The notes under the pieces: model-generated
The model's database searches: none
The model's input: the letters and a program-made list of their open reading frames with translations, nothing else
What the model was told of the DNA's origin: nothing
Assembly (NCBI RefSeq): GCF_009711055.1
Contig: NZ_WMJY01000020.1
Coordinates: 1 to 60,516 of the forward strand
Source of the DNA: Myroides pelagicus
GTDB taxonomy: Bacteria; Bacteroidota; Bacteroidia; Flavobacteriales; Flavobacteriaceae
Reading direction: 5' to 3'
Length of the DNA: 60,516 bases
Part shown: piece after piece, positions 36,336 to 44,084 of the stretch
Layout: every line of letters begins with the position of its first letter
Numbering within the stretch: the first letter of the stretch is position 1
Translations under genes and position numbers: made by a program

Positions 36336-36548
36336 ATGATTAAGACAAAAAGCTTTTCTATCCTTTCTATTCTATTTACGATCTTCCTATTACAAGGATG
36401 CAAAGAAAAAACTAAGGATTCACAAATAAACACCTCTTACGGTACATTCTCTAATCCAGATGTAGCCTTCACAGAGTGTAAAAACATATTAAGTAACTTG
36501 TCAAAAACACTGAATACCACAGTAGAAAACAAGCAAAAAACGAAATAA
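36336..36548 (+). CDS. small lipoprotein (hypothetical)
   Basis: A 70-residue protein with a clear lipoprotein signal (MIKTKSFSIL, hydrophobic run, LLQGC with Cys about 22), then a short polar mature part rich in Lys, Ser and Asn. An upstream in-frame ATG at 36288 would add 16 residues and spoil the signal, so ATG 36336 is used. It lies 8 bases before the DUF4252 gene, and the two form one unit. No homologue is recognised. Small lipoproteins of this type often sit beside DUF4252 genes. Confidence 0.65.
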   Translation: MIKTKSFSILSILFTIFLLQGCKEKTKDSQINTSYGTFSNPDVAFTECKNILSNLSKTLNTTVENKQKTK

Positions 36549-36556
36549 TTAAGATT

Positions 36557-37075
36557 ATGAAACACCTTTTAAATCAAACTTTATTTGCTTTACTATTAAC
36601 ACTATTTATCCCCATCAATCTTGTCGCACAAGAAGCTTTCAAAGAGTTTGAAAAAGACAAACAAGTAAATAATGTAATCGTCAATAAAAAAATGTTTGAA
36701 ATGATGAGCAGCGTCAAAGTTGACCAATCAAGCAAAGAAGACAAAGCCTATTTTAACCTTATCTCAAAACTAGATGACCTACGTGTATTCAGCACAAAGA
36801 ATAATGCTAGTAAAGAAAAAATGAAGTCTGCAGTAAATAGCTTCGTCTCTCAAAAAGAGTTAAAACAATACGCTACAAACAATAAAGACAATGTATTTAT
36901 TGAAATCTACATCAACAAAAATGGTACTGCAACAAATGTTAGTGAACTGGTTTTATACAACCAAGATAATGCTAAAGGGGAAACCAGTATAATGTACCTA
37001 AAGGGAGGGTTTAGCATCAACGAAATTTCAGCCCTGACAAATAAAATGAATTTACCAATTAACAACTCGTTCTAA
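36557..37075 (+). CDS. DUF4252-family secreted protein
   Basis: A 172-residue protein with a signal peptide (cleavage near LVAQE). The mature domain matches the DUF4252 pattern of Bacteroidota: paired alpha/beta segments with VNKKMFEMMSSV, LISKLDDLRVFST and FIEIYINKNGTATNVSELVLY. Function is unknown. In many genomes such genes follow an ECF sigma factor, but none is present here. It ends 4 bases before the terminator stem, which it shares with the convergent tRNA-Lys gene. Confidence 0.8.
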   Translation: MKHLLNQTLFALLLTLFIPINLVAQEAFKEFEKDKQVNNVIVNKKMFEMMSSVKVDQSSKEDKAYFNLISKLDDLRVFSTKNNASKEKMKSAVNSFVSQKELKQYATNNKDNVFIEIYINKNGTATNVSELVLYNQDNAKGETSIMYLKGGFSINEISALTNKMNLPINNSF

Positions 37076-37078
37076 ATA

Positions 37079-37107
37079 AAAAAACATCCTATATAGGATG
37101 TTTTTTT
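37079..37107. terminator. bidirectional terminator (DUF4252 gene / tRNA-Lys)
   Basis: A-tract, AACATCCTA / TAGGATGTT stem, then a T-tract. It lies directly between the DUF4252 stop and the 3' end of tRNA-Lys. Confidence 0.85.
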
Positions 37108-37108
37108 G

Positions 37109-37181
37109 TGACCCGACTGGGGCTCGAACCCAGGACCCCAACATTAAAAGTGTTGTGCTCTACCAACTGAGCTATCGAGTC
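37109..37181 (-). tRNA. tRNA-Lys (anticodon TTT), solitary copy
   Basis: A 73-base cloverleaf. The acceptor GACTCGA pairs with TCGGGTC and the discriminator is A. The anticodon loop CTTTTAA is closed by CAACA/TGTTG, and the T loop is TTCGAGC. CCA is not encoded. The sequence is identical to the five copies at 42393-42931. Confidence 0.97.
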
Positions 37182-37215
37182 GCTAATAAATATGTAATAC
37201 TTATCAAATGCTCTG

Positions 37216-37223
37216 CAAAGGTA
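37216..37223 (-). promoter_or_regulatory. -7 element (TACCTTTG) of the solitary tRNA-Lys
   Basis: The minus strand reads TACCTTTG, 34 bases before the tRNA 5' end. Confidence 0.5.
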
Positions 37224-37706
37224 AATCTTTTTATAAGCGAAGCAAATCTTTTTGAATACATTTTTTTCATTTTTTCTCCTTTAAAAAACAACAATCTAAT
37301 AAACAATCACTTATAAAATAAAAAAATTACTATTTACAAAAAAAACGATCATAATTCAAATCTACTATACTTGCATAAACTATTGCTTAACTATCAAAAA
37401 CTAAGTTTACCTTCTCCAAAATACAATACTTTACATCTACAACTAAACTTAATAAGAATCAAACTACCAACTACCTATTTTCCAATATTCTAAAACAAAA
37501 AACACCTAAGCAGAACATCTACTTTTTAGTAAGCCTACAAAGTTATAGCTACTAAAAATTATTACCTCCCAAAAATATCGAATCACAAATTCTTTATTCA
37601 GTTGAGCCATTCAAGCACACCCTCTTTTAGTATAAAACCCGATACAGCCAAACACTTTTCTAATAACACTTCTTTTATCAAATACCCATCTAACTTAGTA
37701 AAAAAC
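37224..37706. other. gene-free stretch between tRNA-Lys and the IS200-type element
   Basis: About 480 very AT-rich bases with only short chance frames. Nothing recognisable is present. Confidence 0.5.
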
Positions 37707-38243
37707 CACCATTAAAAATGGTGGCTTTGTTTTTTAGATTAGCCCCAAAGGGGCATTATGATTGATTATCATTATGTTCTTGATACTTAACATATCGTTT
37801 TATCATATCTTCATCCAATCCTACTGTACTAACAAAATACCCTCGAGACCAAAAATGATTACCCCAATATGGTTTCTGTTTTAATGTTGGATATGTTTTA
37901 AAGAGTTTTATGGCTAATTTACCCTTGAGAATACCCATAAATTCACTGATAAATACTTTCGGAGGAATGGAACATACTAAATAAATATGGTCTTTCTGAA
38001 TATTCATTTCTTGAATTTGAACACCTTTACAGTTACTAATCAATTGAATATCATATTCAATCAAACTCTTTACCATACCTTCCAAAATTTGAAAACGATA
38101 CTTTGGTGTAAAAACTATGTGATAATCACATTTGTAATACACATGCGTTAATTTTCTATATTTACTCACTGTTTAAATGTTTTATAGTACAAACCTATAA
38201 AAGGCATAGCCTATAAAACATCACCACCGCCAAAGGCGGTGGT
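37707..38243 (-). mobile_element. IS200/IS605-family element (tnpA only)
   Basis: One transposase gene is bracketed by the short hairpins expected at IS200-type ends. CCACCATT/AATGGTGG (37707-37725) and GCCCC/GGGGC (37742-37754) lie on one side. ACCACCGCC/GGCGGTGGT (38223-38243) lies on the other. There are no inverted terminal repeats and no tnpB. The exact termini cannot be fixed without an empty site. Confidence 0.75.
37756..38169 (-). CDS. tnpA: IS200-type Y1 transposase TnpA with altered HUH motif
   Basis: A 137-residue TnpA for single-strand transposition. Family features are clear: CDYHIVFTPKYRF near the N-terminus, the SIPPK segment, GNHFWSRGYFVSTVG, and the putative nucleophile Tyr126 in RYVKYQ. 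The metal-binding HUH motif reads His61-Ile62-Tyr63 (DHIYLV) instead of His-x-His. The third codon is TAT where CAT is expected, one transition away. Metal binding and strand cleavage are therefore probably lost, although the frame is open. The start is GTG at 38169. Confidence 0.88.
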   Translation of the reverse strand: MSKYRKLTHVYYKCDYHIVFTPKYRFQILEGMVKSLIEYDIQLISNCKGVQIQEMNIQKDHIYLVCSIPPKVFISEFMGILKGKLAIKLFKTYPTLKQKPYWGNHFWSRGYFVSTVGLDEDMIKRYVKYQEHNDNQS

Positions 38244-38401
38244 TTTCTATACTTAAATAAACACCACTAGTCACTACAACAATCTAAAGCGCCAAGAAGG
38301 CACTATCAGCGAATACACTCGCACATTTATATGACAATTATCAGTTTAAATATTAAAAAAAACAACTACTTTAGTGTTAAAATAACAAAAAATACGAAGT
38401 T

Positions 38402-38608
38402 ATGATTTTACAAAACTTACCTCTCTACAACTTTAACAATGGTACATTTATGATTATCATTTTCGCATTAGTATGTGTAGGATTAGTACTAGCGCTATTT
38501 ATGTTTTTAGGTGGATCTCCTAAGATTAAGGACCAGGACAAACCAGAAGAAGCTTCAACGCCTCTAAACAAACAAGATAAGATAGATCAAACTGAAGAAC
38601 AAAAGTAA
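38402..38608 (+). CDS. small single-span membrane protein (hypothetical)
   Basis: A 68-residue protein. An N-terminal segment (MILQNLPLYNFNNGT) is followed by one hydrophobic helix (about 17-37, ending MFLGG) and a charged Lys/Asp/Glu/Gln-rich tail. The tail would face the cytoplasm. No family was recognised by name, but the layout and a good terminator at 38645 support a real gene. It lies between an IS200 element and an IS110 remnant, so its position may be disturbed. Confidence 0.6.
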   Translation: MILQNLPLYNFNNGTFMIIIFALVCVGLVLALFMFLGGSPKIKDQDKPEEASTPLNKQDKIDQTEEQK

Positions 38609-38644
38609 TTGTCTTATTATAATTAGGACTACTACAAAGCGGCA

Positions 38645-38677
38645 AAAGAGTTATTTTAGAATAACTCTTTTTTTATT
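38645..38677 (+). terminator. intrinsic terminator
   Basis: An 11-bp perfect stem AAAGAGTTATT/AATAACTCTTT (38645-38655 with 38660-38670, loop TTAG) is followed by a T-run. Confidence 0.85.
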
Positions 38678-38755
38678 TACATTTTAAACATACATAATCC
38701 TTTAGATTTGCTAAATGTAAAATTGATAACTTTAAAGAATAGTATTAACAAACCT

Positions 38756-38899
38756 AATCAACAAAGTGAACCATTATCCGCCCAAAGCTATATTAAAGGC
38801 TTAGTGCTCGACTAGGACTTTGTTGATTTCACTAAAAAGTATCAGACTAGTAATTAAGACGTTCGGGTCTAGTATCAAGGTTTAGATAGCACTTTAGTG
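38756..38899 (+). ncRNA. candidate bridge-RNA-like leader of the IS110 element
   Basis: Seen: a 12-bp perfect stem (38756-38767 with 38817-38828) encloses a 49-base loop. A second domain is closed by CACTAAA/TTTAGTG (38830-38836 with 38893-38899) and has an inner hairpin AGAC/GTCT. Known: IS110 elements encode a two-loop bridge RNA in the non-coding end next to the transposase. Inference: this is that RNA, or its remnant. Element ends are not defined, so target and donor guides cannot be assigned. Confidence 0.4.
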
Positions 38900-38925
38900 T
38901 TAGGTTGTTTTAAATAATTATCATT

Positions 38926-39916
38926 ATGGACAAATTTACAAAAGTTTATTGGGATAGATATCTCAAAAGAGTATTTTGATGCATCAATTTTAGTAGAAAA
39001 CAATGAGTTTAGCCACAATCAATTTTGTAATACAAAGAAAGGGGTGAAAATGTTTTTAAAGTGGATAAAGGGTGAACATTGTCCAATTGAAACTACTTTA
39101 ATCTGTATGGAGCATACAGGTTTATATAAAAACATTTTAGTTGATGTATTAACCTCAAATCAGTGTAACCTATGGGTCGAAATGGCCTATCGAATAATTA
39201 GAAGTAGTGGTATACAAAGGGGTAAGAATGACAAAGTAGATTCCGCAAGAATAGCTCAATATGCTAAAAAAAATCAAGAAGAAGTCAAGTTGTTTAAATG
39301 TTCCAAAGAGGTTTTAGACAAGATAAAAGGATTATTAAATCTACGAGAATTAAATGTTTCTTATAAAACTGCTGTACAAGTAAATATCCAAGAATTAAAA
39401 GGATATAACGATCCCGTTTATAATCTGCTATCCAAGAGCAAAAAAAATGCTGCTAAAGCCGTCAAAAAGACGATCGAGGATATAGATAAGCAATTAGAAG
39501 AACTTGTAAAGCAAGATTCAGAGATTTCACAAGTATATAATTGTATAACCTCTGTCAAAGGGGTTGGAAGTATTACCGCGCTATTTTTACTTTGCTATAC
39601 TGATTCGTTTACCTCGTTTGATTCGCCAAGAGAATTAGCTTCCTATTGTGGGGTAGTTCCTTTTGAATATACTTCAGGAAAAAGCATAAGAGGCAAGGCA
39701 AAAGTTCATTTTATGGCTAATAAAAAGCTTAAAAAATTATTGCATTTATGTGCATTATCTAGTATAAGGTATGATCCGGAAATAAAGACATATTATGAGA
39801 AAAAGGTTGAAGAAGGAAAACATAAAATGCTTGTTTTAAATAACGTTAGGAATAAGCTAATTCACCGCATATGCTCTTGTGTCCGTAATAATAAAAGGTA
39901 TGAAGTAGCAGCATAG
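38926..39916 (+). pseudogene. IS110-family transposase, frameshifted near the start
   Basis: The first codons from ATG 38926 read MDKFTKV and then run into a stop. The next frame continues GIDISKEYFDA, the expected N-terminus. One extra T in the TTT at 38945-38947 explains the break. The rest is intact: DEDD acids in GIDIS, CMEHTG and KNDKVDSARIAQYA, then the C-terminal Tnp20 domain with SVKGVGSITA and Ser in TSGKSIRG. An internal ATG at 39044 opens a 290-residue frame, but it lacks the first catalytic Asp. The copy is therefore probably inactive. Confidence 0.85.
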
Positions 39917-40046
39917 TAATATAGTGCTCCAAATTTTCAATAAAAAAGAGGTTTATTATCATTTACCTCAGGACACCTATTGGCCTTATTTTTGAATTAT
40001 TAGCACAAAATGACGCTGAAAGTTATTAATTTATTATTTGGTTTTA

Positions 40047-40427
40047 TCATAGTAATCCTTTAGCAGCCAAAGGATACTTTGCCGCCCATTTTTCTTCAAA
40101 TTCTAAAAGGTTATTATAACCTTGTTCTTCATTTATAGCTGTATAAATAGGTTTAAGATCTGCTGCAACTGCCTTCTTATCTTTATGAGGTACAAATCGC
40201 AAACTAGTTCTTATTTGATGTACAATACACAGCTGTACTTGTGTTCTTGGAAATACAGCTTGAATGGCTTCTGGAAAGCCTTTTAAGCCATCTACACAAG
40301 CTACAATAATATCTTGAACCCCACGACTTTTTAACTCAGTTAAAACATGTAGCCAGAACTTAGCACCTTCTGTTTCTGCTAGATAAACACCAAGTAACTC
40401 TTTTTTCCCTTCTTGATTAACCTGCAT
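40047..40427 (-). pseudogene. IS256-family (mutator) transposase fragment
   Basis: A 126-codon open stretch matching the middle of IS256-type transposases: VNQEGKKELLGVYLAETEGAKFWL, then VDGLKGFPEAI with the second catalytic Asp, then QLCIVHQIR. The N-terminal part with the first Asp and the C-terminal part with the Glu are both missing. The fragment ends at a stop after YPLAAKGLL. It is a relic. Confidence 0.88.
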
Positions 40428-40621
40428 TATTCATCCCTATCGTAGTTCAGCTGTTTTTTAGACCAAAGTATTTTTGGTGTTCTATTTTTCATAGAATCTA
40501 AATTTAAAAAGGTGTTTTTATGAGTAATCTGATTCATTTTATGCACCAAATTCTTATGAAAAGGCACTTTTTTGACAACAAGACACACGTATCCATGGCC
40601 TTTAAAATTTCTTTTAAAAGC
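40428..40621. other. unassigned sequence between two transposase fragments
   Basis: About 190 bases that probably derive from insertion-sequence ends. A 36-codon frame at 40520-40630 on the plus strand has no recognisable relatives. No inverted repeat ends were found. Confidence 0.4.
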
Positions 40622-40867
40622 TTACTGTGAGATAACCTCTCGAAATAGTTCCTGATTGACAAATGCACTTGATAATTGATAAAAGATGCGTTTTATAGTT
40701 ACCTTTATTGTAGCCCCTATTTTTAAAAGATTAGTTCTTATTGTGCTGATTTGCCATTTTTTAGCTTCTTCAAACTGTGTTTTCTTAATTCTGTTTTTCA
40801 GTAACAAAAACATTTCATAAGCTAAACAACTTAAAATAAAAAACATATATTTACTTAATATTAACAA
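40622..40867 (-). pseudogene. IS1380-family (DDE group 1) transposase C-terminal fragment
   Basis: An 81-codon frame resembling the very C-terminus of IS1380-type transposases: the hydrophobic FFILSCLAYEMFLLLK, then WQISTIRTNLLKIGATIK and FYQLSSAFVNQELFREVI. The catalytic domain is absent. The open frame begins without a proper gene start, so this is a remnant. Confidence 0.7.
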
Positions 40868-40951
40868 AATAAAAAAATAAGAAAAAAGAAAAATAACCCG
40901 AAATCAAACAAGTGCTTATAATAAAGGAACAAGATATAACTGTAAATAATT

Positions 40952-41428
40952 ATGAAAAACAAATTTTTTATCACTCTATTTCTAATTCTAAACTCATTTA
41001 TACTATTTGCCCAGGAAAGACCTAATATAGATGATTATAAATTCATTATTTATGATTACACATTCATTGATCTAGATCAACCAAAAGAAGGTTTTTATCA
41101 AAATTTTGAGCTAGAAAACATTATAAATGGAGATTTACAATACTTTAAGACACCAGAATTCAATGATTATTACATCTCATTTAGTGAATTAGAAAAATTA
41201 GAAACATTACCAAAAGATATTGATTCTAATAGAAAATTTAATTTAAAAGAATTTGAAGACCATATTTTTAAAACATTAGAATACTTTTTTAAATCTCCAG
41301 ATGGAGGAGAATGGTATTTAGCACTAAAAAAACTTGATGCACAGAATATAGGTTTCTCTAAATTGTATATAAAAATAAACAATCAATATTATAAAGCGAC
41401 ATATAATTCAAGTGTGGTATATGACTAA
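40952..41428 (+). CDS. secreted hypothetical protein
   Basis: A 158-residue protein with a signal peptide (MKNKFFITLF..., cleavage near LFAQE). The mature part is acidic and rich in Tyr, Phe and Asp, with no known motif. It lies inside the insertion-sequence-rich region, is very AT-rich, and has its own terminator at 41431. It may be accessory cargo or a local orphan. I do not recognise it. Confidence 0.65.
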   Translation: MKNKFFITLFLILNSFILFAQERPNIDDYKFIIYDYTFIDLDQPKEGFYQNFELENIINGDLQYFKTPEFNDYYISFSELEKLETLPKDIDSNRKFNLKEFEDHIFKTLEYFFKSPDGGEWYLALKKLDAQNIGFSKLYIKINNQYYKATYNSSVVYD

Positions 41429-41430
41429 TT

Positions 41431-41456
41431 AAAGCCCCTTAATCGGGGCTTTTTTG
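41431..41456. terminator. intrinsic terminator
   Basis: AAAGCCCC/GGGGCTTT (41431-41438 with 41445-41452) followed by TTTTG. It ends the secreted-protein gene on the plus strand. The ISAon1 second-frame remnant reads into it from the other side. Confidence 0.85.
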
Positions 41457-41949
41457 TTTTACTTGGGAGTGTAACTTAAACTGTGTCATCTCCTGTTTCC
41501 AAGCTTGAAAATCACTTAGTGAATCTTTGTATTGGCGTTGTAGCTTTTTACCATCAATATTAAAGAAACTTCCTATTGTATGGCAATCACTTGCCTTAGT
41601 ATCTATTAATTTCTTTTAAAAAAGAGGCAAACTCATCAGTTAAACGAGTGCCTTTTGCTACTAGATTCCAATCTCTCTGTACTAATTCGCGAGTAGTTTT
41701 ATCTAACCAACGACGACGCTTGACATGAAGATAAACACTATTTCCTCGTAGAGGAAAATCTTGTATTGTGGTTTCATTATGAAATCCATGACCTATAAGA
41801 ATACGGTCTTTTGCTTCATCCGGGACTCTATTAAATTCTTCAAAATATAGGTGCATTGTTTCACCTTGTTTTATCGTTTTTACTAAATCAAAATGTTCTA
41901 CTAAAAACTCAGGTAAAATCATTTTTACAAACTCAATATAGTTTTCCAC
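41439..41949 (-). pseudogene. ISAon1-type transposase remnant (N-terminal ORF plus start of second ORF)
   Basis: Codons from GTG 41949 to 41596 encode a 117-residue protein matching the ISAon1 'N-terminal region' ORF: MILPEFLVEHFDLV, TIQDFPLRGNSVYLHVKRRRW, VQRDWNLVAKGTR. A second frame begins at its end (DTKASDCHTIGSFFNIDGKK, then LQRQYKDSLSDFQAWK). This is the usual start of the partner transposase ORF, but it stops at 41439 after about 55 codons, in the terminator of the convergent gene. The catalytic domain is lost, so the element is dead. The first ORF alone could still be translated. Confidence 0.82.
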
Positions 41950-42060
41950 AGTTATTATTTATCATTACAAAGATCTGTAGTTTTTAATTCACACACAATT
42001 TTGAGATTGATCCTTTAAAAGCCCTTAAATTAGACTTAAAACTAATTGTAAAGCAATAAA

Positions 42061-42090
42061 AAAAGGCACTTAGTAAATTAAGTGCCTTTT
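42061..42090 (-). terminator. terminator of the Lys/Leu tRNA array
   Basis: A 12-bp stem AAAAGGCACTTA/TAAGTGCCTTTT (42061-42072 with 42079-42090). The minus-strand tail is T-rich. It lies downstream of tRNA-Leu. Confidence 0.8.
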
Positions 42091-42218
42091 TGTTTTTTAT
42101 ATGTTTTTCATTAACTTTATATCTAAATAATAGTATTGTTTTAGGGACAATAGTCGGACAAAAACGAACTTAATTAAACATAAAACTTTTATAATTAAGT
42201 AGTTATAAAGCAACTATG

Positions 42219-42300
42219 TGACCACAATGGGATTCGAACCCATACGTCTTTCGACACCACCCCCTCAAGATGGCGAGTCTACCAATTCCTCCACATGGCC
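42219..42300 (-). tRNA. tRNA-Leu (anticodon GAG)
   Basis: An 82-base class II cloverleaf with a long variable arm. The acceptor GGCCATG pairs with TGTGGTC and the discriminator is A. The anticodon loop TTGAGGG is closed by CCATC/GGTGG, and the T loop is TTCGAAT. It is the last gene of the Lys array, on the same strand. Confidence 0.95.
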
Positions 42301-42392
42301 GTAATTCTATACAACCTTCTTTTATATAAATAAAAGAGTCAAGGTAGCTTATAAAATCTAATTGACTTCACCTATTTATACAGATGAAATTG

Positions 42393-42465
42393 TGACCCGA
42401 CTGGGGCTCGAACCCAGGACCCCAACATTAAAAGTGTTGTGCTCTACCAACTGAGCTATCGAGTC
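42393..42465 (-). tRNA. tRNA-Lys (TTT), array copy
   Basis: Base-for-base the same 73-nt gene as 37109-37181. It is separated from tRNA-Leu by 92 bases. Confidence 0.97.
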
Positions 42466-42498
42466 TTCATTTTCAAGAAATAGATTTTTTATTTTTCG

Positions 42499-42571
42499 TG
42501 ACCCGACTGGGGCTCGAACCCAGGACCCCAACATTAAAAGTGTTGTGCTCTACCAACTGAGCTATCGAGTC
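42499..42571 (-). tRNA. tRNA-Lys (TTT), array copy
   Basis: Identical 73-nt gene. It is the first of three copies spaced exactly 129 bases apart. Confidence 0.97.
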
Positions 42572-42627
42572 TATTACTTCTCTGAAAATGATATTTTATG
42601 TACTGCCTATTATTAAGACAAAAACTG

Positions 42628-42700
42628 TGACCCGACTGGGGCTCGAACCCAGGACCCCAACATTAAAAGTGTTGTGCTCTACCAACTGAGCTATCGAGTC
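42628..42700 (-). tRNA. tRNA-Lys (TTT), array copy
   Basis: Identical 73-nt gene. The 56-base spacers on its two sides (42572-42627 and 42701-42756) begin with the same 30 bases, which shows recent tandem duplication. Confidence 0.97.
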
Positions 42701-42756
42701 TATTACTTCTCTGAAAATGATATTTTATGTGCCGCCTCTTATCAAGGCTAATCTTG

Positions 42757-42829
42757 TGACCCGACTGGGGCTCGAACCCAGGACCCCAACATTAAAAGTG
42801 TTGTGCTCTACCAACTGAGCTATCGAGTC
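42757..42829 (-). tRNA. tRNA-Lys (TTT), array copy
   Basis: Identical 73-nt gene, third in the 129-base periodic set. Confidence 0.97.
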
Positions 42830-42858
42830 ATTGCGATAATGAACGAAATAAAAAATTG

Positions 42859-42931
42859 TGACCCGACTGGGGCTCGAACCCAGGACCCCAACATTAAAAG
42901 TGTTGTGCTCTACCAACTGAGCTATCGAGTC
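42859..42931 (-). tRNA. tRNA-Lys (TTT), first gene of the array
   Basis: Identical 73-nt gene, nearest the promoter. All copies lack encoded CCA. Confidence 0.97.
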
Positions 42932-42957
42932 GCTATTTCAATTCCTAATTGCGGGTG

Positions 42958-42965
42958 CAAATATA
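42958..42965 (-). promoter_or_regulatory. -7 element (TATATTTG) of the tRNA array
   Basis: The minus strand reads TATATTTG, 26 bases before the first tRNA-Lys. No strong -33 TTTG is seen at the usual spacing. Confidence 0.5.
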
Positions 42966-43060
42966 GGACGATTTTTTAAAAAACCATGACATATTTGTTT
43001 TATTTTTGTCTTTATTTTCATTCAAATCCCTAACTTACTATATAACAATCCATTATTTTT

Positions 43061-43576
43061 ATGAAAAAAATTATCCTTGTTGGCTATATGGGCTCAGGAA
43101 AATCAACTATCGGGAAAAAACTCGCTTCTGAGTTAATGCTAGATTTTATCGATTTAGACGACTTTATCGAAAAACAAGAAGGAACAAGTATTACCGAAAT
43201 ATTTAAATCGAAAGGTGAAATCTATTTTCGAAAAGCAGAACACAAAGCTTTACATAGCATTGTAAATAATAAAACAAACTTTATTTTAAGTCTTGGTGGC
43301 GGCACACCTTGTTATGCTAATAATCACGAAGTGCTTTTACATGAAGAAATAACTTCGTTCTACTTAAAAGGATCTATTGCTACCTTAACACAGCGTTTGA
43401 CCAATGAAAAAGGGAACCGTCCTATTCTTAATCAGAATTCAGAAGATTCCCTTGAAACTTTTATTGCTAAACATCTTTTTGATCGCAGTTACTTCTATCA
43501 CCAAGCAAAACATATTGTCACTATAGACAACAAGTCTGTTTCCGATATCGTCGAACAGATTAAAACAATGTTATAA
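43061..43576 (+). CDS. aroK: shikimate kinase
   Basis: A 171-residue P-loop kinase for the fifth step of chorismate synthesis (shikimate to shikimate-3-phosphate). Walker A is GYMGSGKST. The shikimate-binding DLDDFIE follows, with FRKAEHKAL, the LGGGTPCY loop and the lid arginine in NRPIL. It is cytoplasmic and single-gene, divergent from the tRNA array and convergent with the PyrR-like gene 9 bases away. Confidence 0.95.
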   Translation: MKKIILVGYMGSGKSTIGKKLASELMLDFIDLDDFIEKQEGTSITEIFKSKGEIYFRKAEHKALHSIVNNKTNFILSLGGGTPCYANNHEVLLHEEITSFYLKGSIATLTQRLTNEKGNRPILNQNSEDSLETFIAKHLFDRSYFYHQAKHIVTIDNKSVSDIVEQIKTML

Positions 43577-43585
43577 GTCGACACA

Positions 43586-44083
43586 CTAGCTTAAATAAGC
43601 ATATTCCTCATCGCCATCAAAGACAACTTGAATATGCTCTAATAAAGAGGTAGAAAGAGACAATCCTTTGAAATCAGCTTTAACAGGATAGTTTTTGTGG
43701 TTTCTATCCACAAGAACAGCTGTTTTAAGCTTTTTCAAAGGTACATCTAAGAAATGTTTTACTCCGTAGATTAGTGTAGCTCCTGAGTTCAATACATCGT
43801 CTACTAATAGTATTGCTTTCCCTTTATACTCTTCTGTTGTTAGAGAAGTTTCAATTGCACTTATAGGATTTTGCTTATCGATACTTACTTTGCACAAGAT
43901 AACTTTTATGTCAGAAATAGCTTCTAATTCTTTCGCTATCTTTTGCGCAAATACGTAACCGCTATTAGCTATTCCCGCTATGACAATTTCCTTCTCATCT
44001 ACATATGTCTCATAAACTTGATAAGCTATACGCTTCGTTTTGAAACTAATCTGTTCTTTAGTTAAAATAATATTTTTAGTCAT
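43586..44083 (-). CDS. PyrR-like phosphoribosyltransferase
   Basis: A 165-residue type I phosphoribosyltransferase. The PRPP-binding motif is VDDVLNSGAT. The following AVLVDRNHKNYPVKADF and LLEHIQVVF resemble the C-terminal half of PyrR (uracil PRTase and attenuation protein). It is shorter than Bacillus PyrR and its N-terminal RNA-binding region is divergent, so a regulatory role should not be assumed. It forms a minus-strand operon with the methyltransferase (1-base gap) and the S4 protein. Confidence 0.85.
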   Translation of the reverse strand: MTKNIILTKEQISFKTKRIAYQVYETYVDEKEIVIAGIANSGYVFAQKIAKELEAISDIKVILCKVSIDKQNPISAIETSLTTEEYKGKAILLVDDVLNSGATLIYGVKHFLDVPLKKLKTAVLVDRNHKNYPVKADFKGLSLSTSLLEHIQVVFDGDEEYAYLS

Positions 44084-44084
44084 G

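Noticed and set aside
40520..40630. 36-codon plus-strand frame between IS fragments
   Set aside because: It overlaps an IS1380 remnant and resembles nothing recognisable; probably part of decayed IS ends.
42725..42916. 63-codon frame on the minus strand with an internal repeat
   Set aside because: It is translated tRNA-Lys sequence; the same applies to frames at 6831-7013 and 37098-37316.
42393..42931. CRISPR-like regularly spaced repeats
   Set aside because: The repeats are 73-base tRNA-Lys genes with full cloverleaf pairing, and the spacers are partly identical.
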